DNA from: Neisseria sp.
Lineage (GTDB): Bacteria; Pseudomonadota; Gammaproteobacteria; Burkholderiales; Neisseriaceae
Reading direction: 5' to 3'
DNA: 42,104 nucleotides
NCBI GenBank assembly: GCA_030538415.1
Contig: JAUNTY010000021.1
Location: forward strand, 1 to 42,104
Position 1 is the stretch's first letter; each line of letters starts with the position of its first letter. Under the pieces are notes generated by a model. The model had not been told where the DNA came from. It saw only the letters and a list, made by a program, of their open reading frames with translations, and did not search any database. Positions 15,992 through 23,694 of this stretch are shown one piece after another. A program made the position numbers and the translations under genes.

Positions 15992-17755
15992 CTAAGGTTT
16001 ACGGGCCGCCTGCACCACGGGCGCATCCTTGGCCTCCTGCAGCGGTTTGGTCGGCGACACGCCCAACACATTCAGACTGCCCGCCATCACGCTCTTGAAC
16101 ACCGGGCCTGCCACCACGCCGCCGTAATAGCCGTTGACCGTCGGCTCGTCGATACTCACCGCCACAATCACGCGCGGGTTCATCGCCGGAGCAAAACCGA
16201 TAAAGGTACCCACGTGTTTATTATCGACATAGCGGCCGTTCACCAGTTTGCGCGCCGTGCCGGTTTTGGCGCCGACATCGAAACCGTCCACCGCGCCTGC
16301 CGTGCCGGTGCCGCCTTTTTCGGTCACCGAAATCATGATGTTGCGCACCGCTTTGGCGGTTTCGGGTTTGATAATCCGCTGCCCTTTGGGCGCGGCCTGC
16401 TGCTTCTCAAAGCTCACCGGCAACAGCTCGCCGTCGTGGGTAATCACGGTGTAGGCGCGCGCCAGCTGCAACAGGCTCAATTGCAAGCCATAGCCGAACG
16501 ACATGGTGGCCTGCTCGATTGGCCGCCAATTCTGCCATTTGCGCAACAAGCCCGCCGACTCGCCGGGGAAGCCCGAGTGCATGCGCTGGCCTACGCCGAG
16601 GTTGCTGTAAAAAGTATGCATCTCTTCCGGGCTGAACATGGCGGAAAGCTTGCTGGTGCCGACGTTGGACGATTTCTGCATGATGCCGCGCACGTTCAGC
16701 GAGGGATACACGTGGGTATCGCGCACGGTGGCGGGGCCGATTTTATACGGATTGGTGTTGAACCAGGTATTCACGTTCACTTTGCCCGAATCGAGCGCCT
16801 TGGCAATGGTAAACGGCTTCATCGCAGAGCCGGGCTCGATCATGTCGGTAACGGCGCGGTTGCGGCGCTGTTCGCTGTCGGCCTTGCCGGGCTGGTTCGG
16901 ATCGTAGGCCGGGCTGTTGGCCAGCGCCAGAATTTCGCCGGTTTGCGCATCCAATACCACCACGCTGCCTGCCTTGGCGCGGTGATGCGCCACCGCCTTG
17001 TTCAGCTCTTCATAGGCCAGCGTCTGGATACGCTGGTCGAGCGACATCACCATATCGTGGCCGTTACGCGGGTCGCGGTTGCGCGGCGAGTCGAGGCTGT
17101 CGACGATATTGCCCTTGTTGTCGCGCAACACCACTTTGGCGCCGTTTTCACCGCGCAAATCGTCTTCACGCGCCAGCTCCAGCCCTTCCTGACCTTTGCC
17201 GTCGATATTGGTAAAACCAATCACGTGGGCAAACAGGTTGCCCATCGGATAATGGCGTTTGGATTCTTTTTGGAACGCCAAACCCTTGATGCCGAGCGCC
17301 GCCACTTTATCGGCGGTTTCCTTGCTCAATTGGCGCTTCAGATAAATAAAGTCTTTGTCTTTTTTCGCCAGCCGCGCTTCGATGGTTTCTTGCGGCACGT
17401 TAATCAGCGCGGAGAGCTCGGCCAGTTTGTCGGCTTCGGGCAAGGTATCCATACCGGAAGGCACGGCATAGAGAGACTCGGTCGGCGCGCTCAATGCCAA
17501 AGTGGCGCCGTTGCGGTCGGTGATGGTGCCGCGCGAAGCGGGCAGCGCCAGCGTGCGCACGAAGCGCTGGTCGCCCTGGTTTTTCAGGAAATCGTGCTGG
17601 GTGGTTTGCAGGTAAACCCCGCGCCCCACCAGCGCGGCAAATGCCAACGCCAAACCGCCCAACACAAACGCAATCCGCCCGTTGGTGCTCACGGGTTTTT
17701 TGCCTTTGGGCTGCTTGGGCAGCATCTGCGGCTTGTATTCGTTTTTGATTAACAT
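15992..17755 (-). CDS. penA: Penicillin-binding protein 2 (FtsI, septal transpeptidase)
   Basis: Bitopic class B PBP (587 aa) that cross-links septal peptidoglycan and is the main lethal beta-lactam target in Neisseria. One N-terminal transmembrane helix covers about 27-50. The pedestal domain follows, then the transpeptidase motifs: Ser310 in SAMK (310-313), SSN (362-364) and KTGT (497-500). Residue numbering coincides exactly with gonococcal and meningococcal PBP2 at all three motifs. It carries Met312, Thr316, Leu504, Val510, Val515, Asn541 and Val566, and has no Asp inserted after Arg345. A GAGAAG ribosome-binding site precedes the start. Also called ftsI. Confidence 0.98.
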   Translation of the reverse strand: MLIKNEYKPQMLPKQPKGKKPVSTNGRIAFVLGGLALAFAALVGRGVYLQTTQHDFLKNQGDQRFVRTLALPASRGTITDRNGATLALSAPTESLYAVPSGMDTLPEADKLAELSALINVPQETIEARLAKKDKDFIYLKRQLSKETADKVAALGIKGLAFQKESKRHYPMGNLFAHVIGFTNIDGKGQEGLELAREDDLRGENGAKVVLRDNKGNIVDSLDSPRNRDPRNGHDMVMSLDQRIQTLAYEELNKAVAHHRAKAGSVVVLDAQTGEILALANSPAYDPNQPGKADSEQRRNRAVTDMIEPGSAMKPFTIAKALDSGKVNVNTWFNTNPYKIGPATVRDTHVYPSLNVRGIMQKSSNVGTSKLSAMFSPEEMHTFYSNLGVGQRMHSGFPGESAGLLRKWQNWRPIEQATMSFGYGLQLSLLQLARAYTVITHDGELLPVSFEKQQAAPKGQRIIKPETAKAVRNIMISVTEKGGTGTAGAVDGFDVGAKTGTARKLVNGRYVDNKHVGTFIGFAPAMNPRVIVAVSIDEPTVNGYYGGVVAGPVFKSVMAGSLNVLGVSPTKPLQEAKDAPVVQAARKP

Positions 17756-17810
17756 AGCAACTTCTCGTTTTTTATATATTTACTTCAAAGGTTTACTGCT
17801 TTCCAACAGC

Positions 17811-18071
17811 TTACTGCACTTGAATCATGCGGGTTTCCGCCATTTCCGGCGGGTGCAGGCTTTGCCGCTCCGCCGCGTTTTTAATCAGCTGGTGGTTGGA
17901 CAGCCTGGCCTGATCCAGTTTCAGACGCGCATAATCCTGCTCCAGCTGCACTTCCTGCTTTTCCGCCTTGTCGAGCGAAATATAGTATTGGCGCGACTGG
18001 TCTTGCACGGTCACCACCGCCAAGCCAGACAACAAAGCCGCTATCAACAAAATCACATTCAGTTTATTCAT
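17811..18071 (-). CDS. ftsL: Cell division protein FtsL
   Basis: Small bitopic protein (86 aa). A hydrophobic segment at about residues 5-22 (VILLIAALLSGLAVVTV) is followed by a heptad-like region, DKAEKQEVQLEQDYARLKLDQ, that should form a coiled coil with FtsB. It recruits and activates FtsW and FtsI, encoded just downstream. Sequence conservation in FtsL is low, so the call rests on size, topology and its position between rsmH and ftsI. A DUS lies immediately upstream. Confidence 0.93.
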   Translation of the reverse strand: MNKLNVILLIAALLSGLAVVTVQDQSRQYYISLDKAEKQEVQLEQDYARLKLDQARLSNHQLIKNAAERQSLHPPEMAETRMIQVQ

Positions 18072-18096
18072 AATTTCTTTTCAGACGGCCTCTTGC

Positions 18097-19053
18097 CTAT
18101 CCTTCAAACACACCGCCGGTGCGCTCGGCCACCCGCAATACCGCCGAGCGTGCGCGCGGATTGGCGGCCACCTCCACCTCCGACGGTTTGACCGCCTTGC
18201 CAATCAGCTTCAACGGCGGCTGCGGCAAATCGGCTTCTCTTACCGCCGCCCATTTCGGCAGCGGCGCGTGTTGCGAATGCTGCTTCACAAACTGCTTCAC
18301 GATGCGGTCTTCCAGCGAATGAAACGCAATCACCGCCAATCTGCCGCCCTCTTTCAGACGGCCTACCGCTTGCGGCAAGACTTCTTTTACTTCTTCAAGC
18401 TCACGGTTGATGAAAATCCGAACGGCTTGAAACGTCCGCGTCGCCGGGTCTTGTCCGCGCTCGCGAGTACGGACGTTTTGCGCCACAAGCTGCGCCAGCT
18501 TGCGGGTTGTATCGATGGGTGCTGCTTCGCGTTGCGAAACAATGGCGCGCGCAATCTGGCGACTAAACCGCTCTTCACCATAATTTTTAATCACCTCGTG
18601 AATATCTTGTTCGTCCGCCACCGCCAACCACTCCGCAGCTGACTGGCCGCGGGTCGGATCCATCCGCATATCCAAGGGCGCATCAAAGCGGAAACTGAAT
18701 CCGCGTTCGCCCTCATCGATCTGCGGCGAAGAAATGCCCAAGTCAAACAGCGCACCGTCGATTTTTTCAATGCCCAAAGCATCCAAGGCCGTCTGAAAAG
18801 TGGCAAAACCATTGTGCACCACGCGCACGCGTTTATCCTGCACCGCCAACTCATTGGCCACCGCAATCGCCTGCGGATCTTTGTCAAACACCACCAAACG
18901 GCCTGCGCTGCCCAGCTTGGACAAAATCAGCCGCGAGTGCCCTCCCCTGCCGAAGGTGCCGTCTACATAAATGCCGTTTTCACGGATATTCAGCGCCTCG
19001 ACCGCTTCATTCAGCAACACCGTAATGTGGCGGTGCGGCGTGGTTTCACTCAT
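18097..19053 (-). CDS. rsmH: 16S rRNA (cytosine-1402-N4)-methyltransferase RsmH (MraW)
   Basis: S-adenosylmethionine-dependent enzyme (318 aa) that methylates N4 of C1402 in 16S rRNA. The cofactor loop reads [15 protein letters not shown], followed by [30 protein letters not shown] and the C-terminal [12 protein letters not shown] are signature segments. Its ATG overlaps the mraZ stop codon (ATGA type), giving translational coupling. This is the usual second gene of dcw clusters. Confidence 0.97.
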   Translation of the reverse strand: MSETTPHRHITVLLNEAVEALNIRENGIYVDGTFGRGGHSRLILSKLGSAGRLVVFDKDPQAIAVANELAVQDKRVRVVHNGFATFQTALDALGIEKIDGALFDLGISSPQIDEGERGFSFRFDAPLDMRMDPTRGQSAAEWLAVADEQDIHEVIKNYGEERFSRQIARAIVSQREAAPIDTTRKLAQLVAQNVRTRERGQDPATRTFQAVRIFINRELEEVKEVLPQAVGRLKEGGRLAVIAFHSLEDRIVKQFVKQHSQHAPLPKWAAVREADLPQPPLKLIGKAVKPSEVEVAANPRARSAVLRVAERTGGVFEG

Positions 19054-19505
19054 AACTGCAAATCCGTTTTACTCAATTCAAAAGCCAGTTCGTCAGGATC
19101 AATATCCAGCGCCTGATTCATCTCTGCTTCCCAATGCTCGCGACCCCAAAGCTCCAGGCGGTTGGCGCGGCCGACCAAGGTCACTTCCTTGTCGAAATCG
19201 ACGCGGCGGCGCAGATTGGCGGGCAGCAACACACGGCCTGCGGTGTCGAGCTCCAGCGTGTCGGCATTGTGCAGCAATAAATTCTGGTAGCGCTGCAAAG
19301 CCGGATTGCCGGCCACTTTCAAGCCCAACAGTTGTTTGGCAACGCCTTCCCACTCCGGCTCGGGATAAACCAGCAAACGATGGCGCGAATCCAGCGTCGC
19401 CACCACCGCAGGGGTGTAATGGCGCAGCAGCAGCTCGCGGAATTTGGCAGGAATCGCCAACCGCCCTTTGCTGTCTATGCTCAATTCGTGAACGCCGCCA
19501 AACAC
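19050..19505 (-). CDS. mraZ: Transcriptional regulator MraZ
   Basis: 151 aa. Two tandem SpoVT/AbrB-like domains: [18 protein letters not shown] at the N-terminus and [18 protein letters not shown] in the second half. Members form ring-shaped oligomers and repress their own dcw promoter by binding short repeats spaced 10 bp. The start is a GTG at 19505, chosen because GGAG lies at correct spacing and [14 protein letters not shown] matches the family N-terminus; an upstream GTG at 19553 falls inside the operator. First gene of the cluster. Confidence 0.95.
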   Translation of the reverse strand: MFGGVHELSIDSKGRLAIPAKFRELLLRHYTPAVVATLDSRHRLLVYPEPEWEGVAKQLLGLKVAGNPALQRYQNLLLHNADTLELDTAGRVLLPANLRRRVDFDKEVTLVGRANRLELWGREHWEAEMNQALDIDPDELAFELSKTDLQL

Positions 19506-19535
19506 TTTTACCCACTCCGTTGCTGATTTCGGGCA

Positions 19536-19575
19536 ATGACCACACTTTGACACACATTACCCCACATGCCCACAC
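19536..19575 (-). promoter_or_regulatory. MraZ-type operator: four contiguous 10-bp repeats
   Basis: Read on the minus strand, GTGTGGGCAT, GTGGGGTAAT, GTGTGTCAAA and GTGTGGTCAT follow one another with an exact 10-bp period. MraZ is known to bind TGGG-type boxes at this spacing. The repeats begin at the -10 box and cover the expected transcription start and leader, a good position for autorepression. Confidence 0.8.
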
Positions 19576-19602
19576 TATAAAAAATTTTACCAATGCGGTC
19601 AA
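19574..19602 (-). promoter_or_regulatory. Main dcw promoter
   Basis: On the minus strand a TTGACC -35 (19597-19602), a 17-bp AT-rich spacer and a TATAGT -10 (19574-19579) give a near-consensus sigma-70 promoter. It faces mraZ and overlaps the MraZ-type repeats by about 2 bp. Confidence 0.8.
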
Positions 19603-19655
19603 ATCGGCTTTTTTATAAAAACAGGCGGCCAGACAAGCACTTAAGCCCACAAAAC

Positions 19656-19685
19656 AAGGCCGCTCCCCTTTGCGGGTGCGGCCTT
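19656..19685 (-). repeat. GC-rich hairpin upstream of the dcw promoter
   Basis: AAGGCCGC (19656-19663) pairs perfectly with GCGGCCTT (19678-19685). On the minus strand GTTTTG follows, so it may stop stray transcription from entering the dcw promoter. Confidence 0.45.
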
Positions 19686-19717
19686 CACCTCTAAGCGACA
19701 CAATATCTTGTATTGAA

Positions 19718-19787
19718 AACCTGTATTTAATACTAGATTTAGTATTTCACACCCCAAATTCCGTCCGATTTCAATACAGGTTATAAT
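19718..19787 (+). promoter_or_regulatory. Candidate midA promoter with inverted repeats
   Basis: A perfect TATAAT -10 (19782-19787) lies 17 bp from a weak TTCCGT -35 (19759-19764). AACCTGTATT (19718-19727) is repeated inverted as AATACAGGTT (19773-19782), touching the -10 box. A smaller palindrome, AATACTA/TAGTATT (19729-19746), sits between. A regulator could bind here, but none is identified. Confidence 0.5.
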
Positions 19788-19826
19788 GCCGCCACTTCCT
19801 TTTAAAATTTACATTATCTAACATTT

Positions 19827-20975
19827 ATGGATTTGCAACTTCCTGCCCCTTCTGCAACAGCCGCCGCATCCAGCCAAGCCCTGCAAGCCCTTATCGCGCA
19901 AGAAATCGACCGCCAAAACGGCTGGATTCCGTTTTCCCGCTTCATGGAGCTGGCGCTTTACGCCCCCCGATATGGCTACTACACCGGTGGCGCACACAAA
20001 ATCGGCGCAGACGGTGACTTTATTACCGCCCCCACCCTCACGCCGCTGTTTGGCCAAACGCTGGCACGCCAGTTAAGCACAGTGTTGCCGCAAACGGCAG
20101 GCAATATTTACGAATTCGGCGCGGGCACCGGCGCACTGGCCGCCACCCTGCTGCAAAGCCTTTCAGGCGGCCTCAAGCATTACTACATCGTCGAAGTTTC
20201 GCCCGAGCTCGCCGAGCGCCAACGCCGATACATTGCCGAACACGCGCCCGCTGCCGCCGATAAAATCACCCACCTCAGCACTCTTCCCGACCATTTCGAC
20301 GGCATCATCATCGGCAACGAAGTGCTCGACGCCATGCCTTGCGAAATCGTCAGCCGCCAAGACGACGGCTTCCTGCAAATCGGCGTCGGCCTTGAAAACG
20401 GTGCATTGGCACAACAAGTCCGTCCCCTCACCGCCACCGCGCTGCTGGCCGCCGCGACCGCCTACTTCCCCGACTGCGCTCCCTACACCAGCGAGCTGCA
20501 TCCTGCCCAACACGCGTTTATGCACACTTTGGCGGACAAACTGACGCGCGGCGCCATCATCTTGATTGACTACGGCTTCGACGCCGCCCAGTATTACCAT
20601 CCGCAGCGCCACATGGGCACGCTCATCGGCCATTACCGCCACCATACCGTACACAACCCGTTTTTCCACATTGGCCTCACCGACCTGACCGCCCACGTCA
20701 ATTTCACCGACATCGCCCAAGTCGGCACCGATGCCGGGCTGGATTTGATTGGCTACACCACCCAGGCCAATTTTCTACTCAACCTCGGCATCACCGATTT
20801 ACTGGCAAACACAGCTGCCCCCGAATCAGCAGAATACATGCGCGAAACCGCCGCCATGCACCAGCTAATCGACCAACACGAAATGGGCGAGCTTTTCAAG
20901 GTCATCGCATTCGGACGCGATATCGATGTGGATTGGCAGGGATTTACCTTCGGTGATATTTGCCACAAACTGTAA
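19827..20975 (+). CDS. MidA/NDUFAF7-type SAM-dependent methyltransferase
   Basis: 382 aa. N-terminal IPFSRFMELALYAPRYGYYT and the cofactor motif IYEFGAGTGALAATLL are typical of the DUF185/MidA family, as are IIGNEVLDAMPCEIV and ILIDYGFDAAQYY. The eukaryotic members methylate an arginine of the complex I subunit NDUFS2 and are needed for assembly. Bacterial roles are less certain, though this window also carries nuo genes about 14 kb away. It is divergent from mraZ. No good ribosome-binding site is seen. It ends at a DUS-hairpin terminator. Confidence 0.88.
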   Translation: MDLQLPAPSATAAASSQALQALIAQEIDRQNGWIPFSRFMELALYAPRYGYYTGGAHKIGADGDFITAPTLTPLFGQTLARQLSTVLPQTAGNIYEFGAGTGALAATLLQSLSGGLKHYYIVEVSPELAERQRRYIAEHAPAAADKITHLSTLPDHFDGIIIGNEVLDAMPCEIVSRQDDGFLQIGVGLENGALAQQVRPLTATALLAAATAYFPDCAPYTSELHPAQHAFMHTLADKLTRGAIILIDYGFDAAQYYHPQRHMGTLIGHYRHHTVHNPFFHIGLTDLTAHVNFTDIAQVGTDAGLDLIGYTTQANFLLNLGITDLLANTAAPESAEYMRETAAMHQLIDQHEMGELFKVIAFGRDIDVDWQGFTFGDICHKL

Positions 20976-20980
20976 GCCAA

Positions 20981-21009
20981 AGGCCGTCTGAAACCTTTTC
21001 AGACGGCCT
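20981..21009 (+). terminator. DUS-hairpin terminator after the MidA-type gene
   Basis: AGGCCGTCTGAAA pairs with TTTCAGACGGCCT around a very short loop, directly after the stop codon. This is the common neisserial use of paired uptake sequences as terminators. Confidence 0.65.
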
Positions 21010-21078
21010 CCAAACACGCTGAAAACCATTTTTTTACAATATAAATCAAACACCAATCCGGATTTTGACCAAAAACGC

Positions 21079-21106
21079 TTGCCCTCCGGCAAAAAATCCG
21101 TATAAT
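21079..21106 (+). promoter_or_regulatory. tRNA promoter
   Basis: TTGCCC (21079-21084), a 16-bp spacer and a perfect TATAAT (21101-21106) lie 20 bp before the first tRNA. Confidence 0.7.
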
Positions 21107-21125
21107 CACGTCTTCAACACGAAAC

Positions 21126-21202
21126 GGCGAATTAGCTCAGTCGGTTAGAGCAGAGGAATCATAATCCTTGTGTCCGGGGTTCGAATCCCTGATTCGCCAC
21201 CA
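21126..21202 (+). tRNA. tRNA-Met (CAU anticodon)
   Basis: 77 nt cloverleaf with encoded CCA. The acceptor arm GGCGAAT/ATTCGCC is fully paired, the D-stem is GCTC/GAGC, and the anticodon loop ATCATAA gives CAU. The T-loop is TTCGAAT. A 1-72 G-C pair excludes the initiator. It could in principle be the lysidine-modified tRNA-Ile(CAU); the elongator Met assignment is more likely. Confidence 0.9.
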
Positions 21203-21205
21203 TTT

Positions 21206-21281
<76 letters not shown>

Positions 21282-21289
21282 GTTAAATG

Positions 21290-21318
21290 AAAAAGTCGGC
21301 AAATTTGCCGACTTTTTT
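21290..21318 (+). terminator. Terminator of the tRNA operon
   Basis: GTCGGCAAA followed directly by TTTGCCGAC (21295-21312) and then six T. A run of A precedes the stem, so it can also work in the opposite direction. Confidence 0.9.
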
Positions 21319-21437
21319 GTCGTTTTTCCAGCGGTGAAAATCCACAACCGCATTATCCGGAAGCGCTGCTTAATACCGATTTTTAAAAATAAGCCGACTT
21401 CATTGGCTCCCTTCGCCGCACCATTCGTCTTCGGCTC

Positions 21438-21478
21438 TAGGGCTTCCTGACAGCGCAGTGGTGTCAGGAAGCCCTAGT
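21438..21478. repeat. Hairpin repeat, copy 1
   Basis: CTAGGGCTTCCTGACA pairs with TGTCAGGAAGCCCTAG around a short GCGCAGTGG loop. A near-identical copy occurs at 33797-33835 upstream of proB. No T-run follows, so it is a dispersed repeat more than an obvious terminator. Confidence 0.8.
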
Positions 21479-21596
21479 GACGGCAATTGTCGGTTTTCTC
21501 AAACATAGCGAGTTATTGAACGCTTCGCTTTTTCAGACATTTCACTACAGCCGAACAACATATCTTGCATACAAGGCAGCAAGCCGCAGACAGTAC

Positions 21597-21793
21597 GAGG
21601 CCTTTGCAAAATACTTTTTTCTTGGAAATATCCATTATATCCGTCATTCCGGCGCAGGCCGGAATCCATAGCTCGCCATAAAAACCCATTTGAAATCAAA
21701 TAACTGAATCTTGGAGAAATGGGTTTCGGCCTGCGCCGGAATGACGAAGCGGATGCTTTTTCGATGCAGCAAAAGGTATTTTGCAAAGGTCTC
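21597..21793. repeat. dRS3/NIME-like composite element A (197 bp)
   Basis: Order: left arm (21597-21645), dRS3-like 20-mer ATTCCGGCGCAGGCCGGAAT (21646-21665), 57-bp core (21666-21722), inverted dRS3 with two mismatches (21723-21742), right arm (21743-21793). The ends are GAGGCCTTTGCAAAATAC and its inverse. AGTAC flanks both sides. The arrangement fits neisserial intergenic mosaic elements (repeat units bounded by dRS3). A second copy lies at 32135-32331. Confidence 0.85.
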
Positions 21794-21800
21794 AGTACGA

Positions 21801-21908
21801 TATAGTGAAAAAACTTAATATCTGCTACGGCGTTGCTGCACCTTGCCGTACTATCTGTACTGTCTGCGGTTTGCTGCCTTGTATCAAATATTAAGTTTTT
21901 CCACTATA
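21801..21908. mobile_element. Full-length Correia-type element (108 bp)
   Basis: The terminal inverted repeats TATAGTGAAAAAACTTAATA and TATAGTGGAAAAACTTAATA (right end read inverted) differ at one position. The interior has the canonical GCCGTACTATCTGTACTGTC and GGTTTGCTGCCTTGTATC segments. Its size equals the short Correia form known from meningococcus. The last four bases, TATA, also begin the next element. Confidence 0.92.
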
Positions 21909-21959
21909 GTACGGCCAGGCGCAGCAACGCCGTAGCAGGAATTAAGTTTTCCCCCTATA
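21905..21959. mobile_element. Half Correia-type element (55 bp)
   Basis: Read inverted, it starts TATAGGGGGAAAACTTAAT, continues CTGCTACGGCGTTGCTGCG and stops at GCCGTACTATA, inside what would be the middle of a full element. An equal-length copy lies at 25774-25828. It shares TATA with the full element before it. Confidence 0.8.
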
Positions 21960-21971
21960 AAACGTCCGCCT

Positions 21972-22868
21972 TCAGAAAGACTTGCCAGAAACATCATTCC
22001 CGCAAGCCGGAGCAGCTTCCAGCAGCGCCGCCAGCCGGGCGGCAGCCGCCGGATCCAAACGTCCCGATGCCAAAGCCAATGCCAGCACCGGTGTCGCCCA
22101 AGCGCAGTATTGCGCCCGTTCCTTGTCGTTCAAAACTGCCAAATGTGCCGCCACCGTGCCGTCGTCACCACGCACAATCGGGCCGGTCAGCGCCAGCTCC
22201 GGCGGCAACAGGGAGAGATTGGCCACGCTTTGCCGCATCAACCCTGCCACCAATTGCCGCGACAGAGTTTCAGGTAGGGTCAGGGGCTGCAGCAATGTCT
22301 GCGCAAAAGCCGCCAGCGCCACCGAGAAATTGGAAGCCGCCGACAAGGCCGCATGATAACGCGCTTTGTGTTCGGACGGCATTTCAAAAGCCTGCATCCC
22401 CAACGCCTCCGCCAACGCGTGCAAAACCGGCATGGCCGCGTCCTGCCCTGCCTCCAGCGCACACAAGCTGCCCGGCAACGCCGCCAAGGCCGTTTCCACA
22501 TCGGCGAAAGCCAGCACCGGATGCAGGCTGCCGGTCAACACCCCGCGCTCCGCCAGCGGTGCCAACACGGCCGCGCTTTGGGCACCGCTGCAGTGCAACA
22601 CCAGCGTATCCGGCGTCAGCCACGGCAGCGCGGCCATGGCTTGCGCCACACCGGCAATCACACTATCCGGCGTGGTCAGCCACACGACATCGGCAGCAGA
22701 TAACCGGCTCAGGCAGGGAACAATTTCACCGCCGCAATGGTCTGCCAAAAGAGCGGCCTGATGACCACCGCATATCTGTGCCAACTGCCAGCCGCCGCCT
22801 ACCTGCAGGTGCCGCGCCAGCGTTTGCCCCACCCGCCCGGCACCGACAATGTGAAAGGTTTTTTTCAT
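21972..22868 (-). CDS. Rossmann-fold/DUF2520 protein
   Basis: 298 aa. The N-terminus HIVGAGRVGQTLARHL is a dinucleotide-binding GxGxxG motif, and the first 115 residues resemble F420- or NADP-dependent oxidoreductase folds (VVWLTTPDSVI, VLHCSGAQS). The C-terminal helical half, with HPVLAF and YHAALSAASNF, matches the DUF2520 partner domain. The substrate is unknown. Its ribosome-binding site is the AAGG of a DUS that ends directly at the ATG (AAGGCCGTCTGAAATG). It is divergent from minC. Confidence 0.82.
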   Translation of the reverse strand: MKKTFHIVGAGRVGQTLARHLQVGGGWQLAQICGGHQAALLADHCGGEIVPCLSRLSAADVVWLTTPDSVIAGVAQAMAALPWLTPDTLVLHCSGAQSAAVLAPLAERGVLTGSLHPVLAFADVETALAALPGSLCALEAGQDAAMPVLHALAEALGMQAFEMPSEHKARYHAALSAASNFSVALAAFAQTLLQPLTLPETLSRQLVAGLMRQSVANLSLLPPELALTGPIVRGDDGTVAAHLAVLNDKERAQYCAWATPVLALALASGRLDPAAAARLAALLEAAPACGNDVSGKSF

Positions 22869-22900
22869 TTCAGACGGCCTTGATGGATTGAATAGATTAG

Positions 22901-22954
22901 ATTAACACGGTAAACTTCACTTATTGAATTTTTTTATGGTATTAACACGGTATG
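22901..22954 (+). promoter_or_regulatory. 12-bp direct repeat at the minC start
   Basis: ATTAACACGGTA occurs at 22901-22912 and again at 22941-22952, exactly 40 bp apart, with an AT-rich spacer. The second copy runs into the minC ATG. Four helical turns of spacing would put both copies on one face of the DNA. Confidence 0.6.
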
Positions 22955-23668
22955 AAACCTGCTTTTGATGTGAAATCGGCGCGGCTGGATGCGCTGTCGG
23001 TGCAACTGCACACGCCGGATTTGGCGGCATTGGAAGACTTTCTGCAGCAGCGCATCGGCCAATATCAAGAGCTTTCCAGCATGCCGTTTTTGTTGGACGT
23101 GCAGGATTTCGACGCGCCCGATGCGCTGGATATTGCCGCCGTTGCCGCGCTGTTTGCCCGCCACGGCCTGCAGATTATCGGCTTGCGCCACAACAGCGAG
23201 GCTTGGGCGCCTTACGCCGCCGCACATCATTTGTCGTTCAGCCCGACCGACAAGGCGGCTGCCGAAAATCAGGTGAAAGCGGTGGCCGAACCCGCGCCGC
23301 CCGAGCCCGTACAGGCGACCGTCATCAGCCAGCCCACCGTGTTTGTGAACACGCCCATCCGCACCGGCCAGCAGGTATACGCCGAAAATGCCGATTTAAT
23401 CGTAACCGGCATGGTGAGCGAGGGGGCGGAAATCATTGCCGACGGCAACATCCATGTTTATGGCCCCATGCGCGGGCGGGCGCTGGCGGGCGCAGACGGC
23501 AACCGCGAAGCGCGCATTTTTATTCATTCGATGCAGGCCGAGCTGGTATCGGTGGCCGGCATCTACCGCAATTTCGAACAGGATTTACCGGCGCACCTGC
23601 ATAAAAAACCGGTGCAGGTATGGTTGCAAGACGACCGTTTGGTCATCAGCGCAATCGACGCCGAATAA
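22952..23668 (+). CDS. minC: Septum site-determining protein MinC
   Basis: Inhibitor of FtsZ polymerisation (238 aa) that acts at the poles when recruited by membrane-bound MinD. The N-terminal domain covers about 1-105, then a Pro/Ala/Val linker (AEPAPPEPVQATVIS). The C-terminal beta-helix domain starts VFVNTPIRTGQQVYA and includes DLIVTGMVSEGAEIIADGN and HVYGPMRGRALAGADGN, the MinD-binding and dimer signatures. There is no clear ribosome-binding site; a direct repeat overlaps the start. First gene of the minCDE-oxyR operon. Confidence 0.96.
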   Translation: MKPAFDVKSARLDALSVQLHTPDLAALEDFLQQRIGQYQELSSMPFLLDVQDFDAPDALDIAAVAALFARHGLQIIGLRHNSEAWAPYAAAHHLSFSPTDKAAAENQVKAVAEPAPPEPVQATVISQPTVFVNTPIRTGQQVYAENADLIVTGMVSEGAEIIADGNIHVYGPMRGRALAGADGNREARIFIHSMQAELVSVAGIYRNFEQDLPAHLHKKPVQVWLQDDRLVISAIDAE

Positions 23669-23694
23669 TTGTTTTACAGAGAAAAGGAAACATC

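Larger units (their letters stand above)
21319..21971. other. Intergenic repeat island
   Basis: No credible gene. It holds a short hairpin repeat (21438-21478), a truncated Correia remnant (about 21543-21596), a 197-bp dRS3/NIME-like element, a full Correia-type element and a 55-bp half element, all abutting. The first 120 bp show nothing recognisable. Confidence 0.8.

Noticed and set aside
21977-22900. Plus-strand frames rich in Pro/Ala opposite the DUF2520 gene
   Set aside because: Low-complexity antisense frames; the minus-strand protein has a clear dinucleotide-binding motif.
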